Below are positions 7,388-13,328 of a stretch of 16,801 nt of DNA, in pieces; the stretch's first letter is position 1, and each line of letters begins with the position of its first letter. The position numbers and the translations under genes are program-made. The notes beneath the pieces were generated by a model. It saw only the letters and a list, made by a program, of their open reading frames with translations. It had not been told where the DNA came from and made no database searches. Source of the DNA: Methanobacteriota archaeon (GTDB lineage Archaea; Thermoplasmatota; Poseidoniia; Poseidoniales; Thalassarchaeaceae); NCBI GenBank assembly GCA_002731195.1, contig PCAI01000066.1, positions 1 through 16,801 on the forward strand, written 5' to 3'.

Positions 7388-7653
7388 ATGATGACTTTGA
7401 TGAAAAGGGATCTCAATTCGACAAACTTTGGGATAGTGAAAACAGGTCAAAAAGACTAAAATTTAGACAATACATGAAAAATCATGTATTGCAAAAGTTT
7501 CACAAAAGAAATCAAGAACAAACTTCAACTGCAGATAAAGGGCACTACAATCATAGTTTTTCTAGCGATGACCAATTTCTAACTAGAGAAAATTGTAAAA
7601 AGTATTGGATGGGTGAACTTCAGAAGGAAATTAAAGATGCAGAAACCTTCTGA
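7384..7653 (+). CDS. Small charged protein between the HEAT and helicase genes
   Basis: An 89-residue protein I do not recognise. It is very hydrophilic, starts acidic (MNDDFDEKGSQFDKLWDSE), then has a basic helix-prone stretch (residues about 20-43: RSKRLKFRQYMKNHVLQKFH) and ends in another amphipathic helix (ENCKKYWMGELQKEIKDAE). There is no membrane segment or cysteine cluster. The ATG overlaps the HEAT gene's stop by 4 nt, with GAGGG about 8 nt before it inside that gene. The helicase ATG follows 9 nt after its own stop. This tight coupling on both sides supports a real gene. The basic segment could bind RNA or the partner proteins, but that is a guess. Confidence 0.75.
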   Translation: MNDDFDEKGSQFDKLWDSENRSKRLKFRQYMKNHVLQKFHKRNQEQTSTADKGHYNHSFSSDDQFLTRENCKKYWMGELQKEIKDAETF

Positions 7654-7662
7654 GGCGATTAG

Positions 7663-9078
7663 ATGAATTCTGGCAATGGTTTCTCATCATGGAATTTGGA
7701 TTCTGATATATTTTCTGCCATCCAGAAGAAAGGATGGATAGACCCCACTGAGATTCAACTAGAGGCCATACCTATTGGCAGAAAAGGAATGGATATAGTC
7801 GGACAAGCAAGGACAGGTTCAGGAAAAACTGCTGCCTTTGGAATACCACTTTTGGAAAAATGTTCTAACTTGGGCACAGTACAAGCAGTTGTTCTATGCC
7901 CCACTAGAGAATTGGCAGTACAAGTTGCTGAAGAAATAAACTCCTTACAAGGAGATAAAGGATTAATGGTACAGACCGTCTATGGAGGGGTTGATTTGGA
8001 AAAACAAGCAAAAAAATTATCTGAAGGTGTTGATATTGTAGTTGGAACACCAGGAAGAGTAATTGATATGACAAAAAGAAAATTTCTTAATCTTGAGGAA
8101 GTCAAAATTTTCTGTCTGGACGAAGCAGATAGAATGTTAGATATGGGATTTTTCCCTGATGTATTATGGATCTTTGAGAAAATGGAGAATAGAGAGCAAA
8201 CTATGTTATTTAGTGCAACTTTTCCACAAGAAATTTTAGATGCTGCCAATGAATTTATGACTAATGCAGTCCATATAATGAGTGATGATTTAGAAGTAGA
8301 AGTCCCTGAAATAGACCAATATGGAGTTCAAATTGGAAGAATGAATAAAATATGGGCATTAGGTAGAATAATTTCTAATCTAGATGAAGGAGATCAGATG
8401 CTGATATTTGCAAATACCAAACGTATGGTAGATATTTTAGTAGAAAGATTGGGAAGAGCGAGAATCAAAGCAATTGGCTTACACGGAGACATTGCACAAG
8501 GTAAAAGAGAGAAAATACTAGGTTTATTTCGTGATGGAGAATATAAAATTGTAGTGGCAACCGACGTTGCAGCTAGGGGTTTGGATGTAGATGGAATTAC
8601 TCATGTAGTAAATTATGACTTACCTGACGATACAGAATCCTATGTCCATAGAATTGGCCGTACAGGCAGAATGGGGAAAAAAGGAGAATCGTGGAGTTTT
8701 GTAACAAAAGAAGATGTTACGATATTAGATAAGATATCATCTACATGGAATATGGAGATTCCATTAGTAGAAGTTCCAGACTTGAATTCTAACTTTGATA
8801 GAGATCCGATAAAGAAAAGAGAAGATTGGGGAGAAGTATCTAATGCATTCGGAATGGTCAAAATAAGTCTTCAGTTAGGAAAGAAGCAAGTATCAAAGAA
8901 AACAATATGTGATTGGATTATTGATAATGCTAAAATACCTGAGTTGGCAGTTGGAGAGGTTTTTCAAGATGAAAATAGTACTATAGTAGAAATTCATGTA
9001 GATAAGGTATCATATGTCATTGGAGTGATGAAAAATAAGAAATTAAGTGATATTGATTTGTCTCCAAATGTAGTATAA
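7663..9078 (+). CDS. DEAD-box ATP-dependent RNA helicase with DbpA/CsdA-like C-terminal domain
   Basis: ATP-dependent RNA helicase of 471 residues with all core motifs: Q motif (PTEIQ, 28-32), I (ARTGSGKT, 49-56), Ia (PTRELA, 80-85), Ib (TPGR, 129-132), II (DEAD, 153-156), III (SAT, 184-186), IV (LIFANTKR, 247-254), V (ATDVAARGLDV, 299-309) and VI (HRIGRTGR, 329-336). After the two RecA domains, residues about 397-452 (VKISLQLGKKQVSKKTICDW, then IPELAVGEVFQDE, then IVEIHVDKVSYVI) follow the pattern of the RRM-fold RNA-binding domain of DbpA and CsdA. The likely job is unwinding structured RNA, in ribosome assembly or at low temperature. It is the third gene of the HEAT-89 aa-helicase unit, with its own ribosome-binding site GAGGCG overlapping the upstream stop (7652-7657). 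Confidence 0.95.
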   Translation: MNSGNGFSSWNLDSDIFSAIQKKGWIDPTEIQLEAIPIGRKGMDIVGQARTGSGKTAAFGIPLLEKCSNLGTVQAVVLCPTRELAVQVAEEINSLQGDKGLMVQTVYGGVDLEKQAKKLSEGVDIVVGTPGRVIDMTKRKFLNLEEVKIFCLDEADRMLDMGFFPDVLWIFEKMENREQTMLFSATFPQEILDAANEFMTNAVHIMSDDLEVEVPEIDQYGVQIGRMNKIWALGRIISNLDEGDQMLIFANTKRMVDILVERLGRARIKAIGLHGDIAQGKREKILGLFRDGEYKIVVATDVAARGLDVDGITHVVNYDLPDDTESYVHRIGRTGRMGKKGESWSFVTKEDVTILDKISSTWNMEIPLVEVPDLNSNFDRDPIKKREDWGEVSNAFGMVKISLQLGKKQVSKKTICDWIIDNAKIPELAVGEVFQDENSTIVEIHVDKVSYVIGVMKNKKLSDIDLSPNVV

Positions 9079-9131
9079 TTATTTTCAATTTACTATTTAA
9101 TTTATGTACTAATGAAGATATCTTCCGTATT

Positions 9132-9139
9132 GTAAATAT
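9132..9139 (+). promoter_or_regulatory. TATA-like box of the coiled-coil gene
   Basis: GTAAATAT on the plus strand in the 151-bp gap after the helicase gene. A start about 26 bp downstream would fall near 9161, at the first base of the inverted repeat 9161-9185, giving a leader of about 69 nt. Assigned by position and composition only. Confidence 0.4.
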
Positions 9140-9160
9140 AATTGGTCTGTCGAAGACGGC

Positions 9161-9185
9161 CTATCGCAGAGGCGGGCAGCGATAG
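9161..9185 (+). other. Stem-loop in the 5' leader of the coiled-coil gene
   Basis: A perfect 7-bp inverted repeat (CTATCGC and GCGATAG) encloses an 11-nt loop that reads AGAGGCGGGCA. It is a G/C-rich patch within A/T-rich intergenic DNA. The loop contains a ribosome-binding-like GAGGCGG, but the probable true site is GAGGA at 9218-9222, 7 nt before the ATG. A smaller GTCT...AGAC dyad (9145-9157) lies just upstream. It could stabilise the mRNA 5' end or regulate initiation. Confidence 0.5.
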
Positions 9186-9229
9186 AAATCATTCATGATG
9201 CGAAGTAAAATTTCTTAGAGGACGAGTAG

Positions 9230-11860
9230 ATGGATAGGAAAGAAGCTGAGAAGGAAATTACCGCGATCTATAAAAATCAATTCAGTGGTGAGGATTATGA
9301 GAAGAGGAAGAATAACATTCCAAAACTTTTAGACAAGTATGAAGGCAAGTATGATAAATTATTAGAAGCAATGAGTAGAAAATATGGTGGAGATAAGAAA
9401 GAAGTATCTGAAAAACCTGCTAAAGAAGAAGTAGTTCAAAAACCTGTTAAAGAAGAAAAACCTCCTGTGAATGATAAAGCTGCAAAAAAGGCTGCTATAG
9501 CCAAAGCGAAAGAAATGAAAAAAGCTGCTGCTGCAAAGGCAAAAGCAGAAAAACAGGCTGCCATAACCAAAGCAAAGGCAGCAAAACAGGCTGCCATAAC
9601 CAAAGCAAAGGAAGAAAAACAGGCTTCTGAAGCAAAAGCAAAGGTTGCTGATGCAAAAGAAAAGGCTACAAAACAGGCTGCTGAAGCGAAAGAAAAGGCT
9701 GCAAAACAGGCTGCTGAAGCAAAAGCAAAAGCACTTAAAATGAAACATGAAGCAGAACAAAAACAGAAGAAGAAAGTTGCATCTGCTACCGCTAAAGCAA
9801 AGGAACAATCTGAAAAAGCGGCAGATATTGTAGAAAGTTCTGAGAAACAATTAGCAAATGAGAAACGAAAAAAGAGTAAAAATCAAAGTGATATAGAAAA
9901 ACTCACAACTTCAATAGCAAAATCAAAAGAAGATTTGAAAGAAAATGCTAGAGAAAAGGTGCGTTTAGAGAAAGAGATTTCAGAAATAACAAAGAAAAAT
10001 AAAGTATTAGATAAAAAAATGAGTTCATTGACTAAAACGAGTAATGAGACTACAAAATCATTAGAAAAACTAGTAAAGGAAGTAAAACAACTAAGAGAAA
10101 AAACTGCCAATGACACTAAGGCAAGGAAAAAAATGGAAATAGACATTGGTAAAGAAACCCATAAATTAGAGGAAACTAGAAAGAAAATTGTAGAGATTAA
10201 GAGGAAAAGAGAAGTTGCAATTTCTGAAGGAAAGGTTGCTGCTAAGTTAAAGGCAGAGAGAAACATAAAGTATCAGGCAGAAGTTAAACCAAGAGTAGAG
10301 GCTGAAAGAAAATTAAAAGGCCTTGAAGCAGAGGAACATGAATTAAATATCAAATTAAAGAAGACTAAAATTGAACTTGACAATGTTGAAGAATTGATTC
10401 AAACTAATATAGAAGATAGGAAGAAAATTGAAAAGAAATTATTAGAACAGGAAAAAACAATAGGAAAAATATACAATGAGAATGATGAAAAACGTCAGAA
10501 GATAGAAGAATTACATAAAGAAGTAAAGAAGGAAAGAGAGATCTCAGAAGAAAAGCGAGGAGCCTTAGAAACGGCCAAAAATAAGCACAAGAAGGCTGAG
10601 AAAACTGCAGTTGATATATTAGTAAGAAGAGAAGAGGTAGAGAAAAAACTAGATGCTTTTAGAAAAACTAACGAAAAAATGGAAGTTGATGCAAAAAATG
10701 AAGAAGCGTTAGCTAAAGAAGCCAATAAAAAGGCCGAAGAAGATAAGAAAAAGGCTAAGAAGATAGAAGAAGAAATCAAAAAGTTGAAGAAATCATTTGA
10801 GGAATCTAAGAATCGGTATGAAATTGCAAAGAAAACAAAACAAGAAACTGAGAGATTAGTGCTTGAAGAAGCAAAAGTTAGAAGAGAATTGGAACAAAAG
10901 ACTGTCAAACAAAAGAATACTATAACGGAATTGAAGAAGAAACTACAAGAACAGAATGAGCAAAAAATAGAAGCTGAAAGGCGCTCACAAGAAGAAATAA
11001 AGAAAAGAAAGGCGACAGAAAGAGTACTCAAAGAAGAAACAGAGAGATATATTGAAGCGATGTCTCAAGTAGGTGCAGAAACTTTAGCTAGAGAAGAGGC
11101 TGAAAGAAAGGAGAGGGTTGAGACCAAAGCACATGCCGATATGGCAAAAAAAGCTAGTGATATGAAAGTCTCAAGAATTGAAGAAGAAACTAAAGCTAAA
11201 GAAGCGATGAGGGGCAAGGCTGCTGCAGAAAAGGAAGAAGAGAGAATAAAAGAAGAAAGGATTAATCTCGAAAGACAGATAAAAGAAGATGAAAAAGTCA
11301 GATTAAGAGCAATAAGGATATCAGAAAGAGAAGACAAGTCTAAGATGACTGCTGAAGAAAGAATACTGGCAGAGAAAAAGGCTATGCAAAAGGCAAGAGA
11401 TGATGTTAAGAAAAAGGCTGAAGCAAGGAAGAAGAAAGAAGAAGATGAAAGAATGAATAAACGCATGCAAGAGTCTGAGAAGGAACGTATAAGAAGAGAA
11501 TTGGAAGAAGAAATTAGTACTGAATTAGAAAGACTAAAGGGCGAAGAAGACAAAATGACTCCAAAGGAATACATACTAGCAAGAGTAGATGTAAAAGGCC
11601 ATTTGGTTGACTTTGACGCTATTGGCAGAGCAAGAGGAAGGCAAGATGATTTGCAGATGATAAAGGGCATTGATAGTGGTTTGGAAGAAAGATTGAATTT
11701 GATGGGAATTACTACCTTTGATCAAATATCGAAAATGAATGATGAAATTGCAGATGTGGTTAATGATGCAATAGAGCACTTCCCAGGGAGAATTAGGAGG
11801 CAAGGTTGGGTACAACAAGCAAAGGTAATCATAGAAGATAATCTACTAAGTTCTTTGTAA
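9230..11860 (+). CDS. Giant coiled-coil protein with C-terminal helix-hairpin-helix-like domain
   Basis: An 876-residue cytoplasmic protein without a signal peptide or membrane helix. Residues 1-55 form a small distinct module (IYKNQFSGEDYEKRKNN, then PKLLDKYEGKYDKLLEAMSR). Residues about 85-175 are Ala/Lys-rich 11-residue repeats. Residues about 175-780 are almost uninterrupted Lys/Glu-rich heptad-like coiled coil. The final 95 residues change character: LQMIKGIDSGLEERLNLMGI then TTFDQISKMNDE and FPGRIRRQGWVQQAK. This matches the helix-hairpin-helix module ('I.GIG......L...GI.TF.QIA......FPGRI.R..W..QA') attached to various bacterial and archaeal proteins, which may bind nucleic acid. There is no ATPase head, so it is not SMC or Rad50. 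A structural or DNA-linked scaffold role is inference. It has its own promoter region and a ribosome-binding site at 9218-9222. Confidence 0.85.
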   Translation: MDRKEAEKEITAIYKNQFSGEDYEKRKNNIPKLLDKYEGKYDKLLEAMSRKYGGDKKEVSEKPAKEEVVQKPVKEEKPPVNDKAAKKAAIAKAKEMKKAAAAKAKAEKQAAITKAKAAKQAAITKAKEEKQASEAKAKVADAKEKATKQAAEAKEKAAKQAAEAKAKALKMKHEAEQKQKKKVASATAKAKEQSEKAADIVESSEKQLANEKRKKSKNQSDIEKLTTSIAKSKEDLKENAREKVRLEKEISEITKKNKVLDKKMSSLTKTSNETTKSLEKLVKEVKQLREKTANDTKARKKMEIDIGKETHKLEETRKKIVEIKRKREVAISEGKVAAKLKAERNIKYQAEVKPRVEAERKLKGLEAEEHELNIKLKKTKIELDNVEELIQTNIEDRKKIEKKLLEQEKTIGKIYNENDEKRQKIEELHKEVKKEREISEEKRGALETAKNKHKKAEKTAVDILVRREEVEKKLDAFRKTNEKMEVDAKNEEALAKEANKKAEEDKKKAKKIEEEIKKLKKSFEESKNRYEIAKKTKQETERLVLEEAKVRRELEQKTVKQKNTITELKKKLQEQNEQKIEAERRSQEEIKKRKATERVLKEETERYIEAMSQVGAETLAREEAERKERVETKAHADMAKKASDMKVSRIEEETKAKEAMRGKAAAEKEEERIKEERINLERQIKEDEKVRLRAIRISEREDKSKMTAEERILAEKKAMQKARDDVKKKAEARKKKEEDERMNKRMQESEKERIRRELEEEISTELERLKGEEDKMTPKEYILARVDVKGHLVDFDAIGRARGRQDDLQMIKGIDSGLEERLNLMGITTFDQISKMNDEIADVVNDAIEHFPGRIRRQGWVQQAKVIIEDNLLSSL
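9551..9731 (+). repeat. 33-nt tandem repeats within the coiled-coil gene
   Basis: Copies of a unit beginning AAACAGGCT start at 9551, 9584, 9617, 9671 and 9704. Successive starts are 33 nt apart except one 54-nt step. The first two copies are identical over 28 nt. Each unit encodes 11 residues of the type KQAAITKAKAA or KQAAEAKEKAA. The pattern indicates recent in-frame duplication inside the gene and would be prone to length variation. Confidence 0.75.
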
Positions 11861-11904
11861 ATACATTTCTTAAGGCTTAGAAAGTATCTTTTTTAGGGGC
11901 AAAT

Positions 11905-12519
11905 ATGGATTCAATGACAGCAATAATAGAATTATTGATAATAATTTTCATTGGTTTGGCGATCCCGGGCCCAAATGCACTTACTTCCTTTGCACATAGT
12001 GGATTATTTGGAAAAAAAAGCAATATACCACTTATCACTGGAATGGCAATTGGATTATTATTAATGCAATTATCAGTAGGATTTACAATAGATTTATTGA
12101 TAAATAATAATCTTGCTAAAATTACTCTTCACTGGTTAGGTTTAAGTTTTTTATTTCTTATGGGAGTGTCGATGTTTATGTTTGATTTGGAATCTATAAA
12201 TTTTAACAGAGATAAAGGTAAACTGGGTTTAAAGTCGGGAATAATGATGCAGTTTGTTAATGGAAAAGAATGGGCATTTGTGATAATGATAATGAGTCAA
12301 TTTATCAGTCCTCTCGGAGGCGGAATAATAGGGATTATGATAATAATTTTTATAACTTTAATAATTTGTATACCAGCAATGATTGCATGGACAATTTTCG
12401 GCGATAAATTGTCGGGCTTCTTCATAAATCCAGAATTTAACAAAAAAATCTTTTCAATTTGTGGTACATTATTGATTTTACTAATGATAGTTTTCCTGAT
12501 TAGAGGCCCAGTAACTTGA
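11905..12519 (+). CDS. LysE/RhtB-family exporter
   Basis: A 204-residue membrane protein with about six hydrophobic segments, the size of LysE/RhtB amino-acid and metabolite exporters. The family motif PGPN is at 21-24, followed by ALTSFAHSGLFGKKSNIPLI, which matches the 'PGPN.......G...G......G...G' pattern of the first cytoplasmic loop. The MMQFVNGKEWAF segment (about 112-123) corresponds to the family's 'NPKAW' loop; here Gly-Lys-Glu replaces Pro-Lys-Ala. The substrate is not predictable. The start ATG has AGGGG 5-6 nt upstream, and a T6 run at 11889-11894 just before it may end transcription of the coiled-coil gene. It converges with the HTH_10 regulator, with 18 bp between stops. Confidence 0.82.
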   Translation: MDSMTAIIELLIIIFIGLAIPGPNALTSFAHSGLFGKKSNIPLITGMAIGLLLMQLSVGFTIDLLINNNLAKITLHWLGLSFLFLMGVSMFMFDLESINFNRDKGKLGLKSGIMMQFVNGKEWAFVIMIMSQFISPLGGGIIGIMIIIFITLIICIPAMIAWTIFGDKLSGFFINPEFNKKIFSICGTLLILLMIVFLIRGPVT

Positions 12520-12537
12520 TTAAATATGAGTCATGAG

Positions 12538-13191
12538 TTAGCGAACGTCAATCAAATTGAAAATTTTAGATTCAGCAATTTGCAAATGTTCACAGACAGT
12601 TGACTGTTTTAGATTTAGAGTAGATGCAATATCTCTTTGTGTGCATTCTCTTGGTCGATTGTAATAACCCATGCCGATTGCCTTATCTAAAACAAATTTT
12701 TGTTTAGCGTTTAAGATTTCTGATAAAATGGGTCTTTTGATAGTTTCTCGGCCAATCTTCACTGAAAAACCATCACCAACTAATTCGGAAAAATTATTTT
12801 TTAAAATTTTGAAACTTTCTTTATTCCCATGCAGGGAAAGTACCATCCCATTATCGGTAAGGTGAGTAGGACTTACCCACCAACATGCTAAATCATTAGA
12901 AAACAGTCCTGCGATTGGCCCTGTTAAAAAAATTTTTACTAATGCAGAATTAAAATTTATAGATATTACTTCGATAATTTCTAATTTTTCATAAGATTGC
13001 GATAGTACCTCGGGGTTATCGAAATTTAATAAAGCAAAACACGTAAAACCTTGATTGGTTCGCTCGATAATAGACAAGAATTCCACCTTGGTAAAAGAAC
13101 TAACCCATTTTGAACCTGGTAGATTTTTTCCTGACTCTAAGGAGATATGAATCTGCATATATCGTAAACCTAAATCGTTACTGGTTTGCAT
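12538..13191 (-). CDS. HTH_10-family (bacterio-opsin activator-like) transcription regulator
   Basis: A 217-residue protein whose last 55 residues form the HTH_10 domain typical of archaeal Bat-like regulators: LNAKQKFVLDKAIGMGYYNR (160-179), PRECTQRDIASTLNLKQSTV (180-199), then CEHLQIAESKIFNLI. The pattern 'L...Q...L..A...GYY..PR..T...IA..L....ST..EHL..AE.K' is intact. The N-terminal 150 residues are a mixed alpha/beta region, probably the sensing part, with no recognisable GAF or PAS motif. It is likely to bind DNA and control neighbouring or distant genes. It is divergent from the giant RCC1 surface protein and convergent with the LysE exporter. A TATA-like box is centred 25.5 bp before the ATG, which suggests leaderless transcription. 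Confidence 0.85.
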   Translation of the reverse strand: MQTSNDLGLRYMQIHISLESGKNLPGSKWVSSFTKVEFLSIIERTNQGFTCFALLNFDNPEVLSQSYEKLEIIEVISINFNSALVKIFLTGPIAGLFSNDLACWWVSPTHLTDNGMVLSLHGNKESFKILKNNFSELVGDGFSVKIGRETIKRPILSEILNAKQKFVLDKAIGMGYYNRPRECTQRDIASTLNLKQSTVCEHLQIAESKIFNLIDVR

Positions 13192-13212
13192 GATATATGT
13201 ACGCGGGCGGCA

Positions 13213-13220
13213 TTAATAAA
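13213..13220 (-). promoter_or_regulatory. TATA-like box of the HTH_10 regulator gene
   Basis: TTTATTAA on the minus strand, centred 25.5 bp before ATG 13191, the same spacing as the elements before the RND and DUF2240 genes. An A/T-rich tract (TTTTTTTATACT, 13225-13236) directly upstream is an alternative box that would give a leader of about 13 nt. The stretch from 13192 to 13328 also serves the divergent surface-protein gene. Confidence 0.45.
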
Positions 13221-13328
13221 TGATAGTATAAAAAAATAGAAAAATACATATTCAACGAAGGTATTTTAAAAGAACCGTTTATGATAGGTGGTTGATTAAT
13301 AGACTAAAAACACCACGCGGAACTCGCT

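Noticed and set aside
9551..9731. 33-nt spaced repeats as a possible CRISPR array
   Set aside because: There are no unique spacers; the repeats are contiguous, in frame and encode an 11-residue Ala/Lys motif.
9362..11818. Several long minus-strand ORFs rich in Phe, Ser, Cys and Leu opposite the coiled-coil gene
   Set aside because: They are mirror frames of Lys/Glu/Ala codons; they have no family features and no ribosome-binding sites, and the plus-strand frame is clearly the real one.
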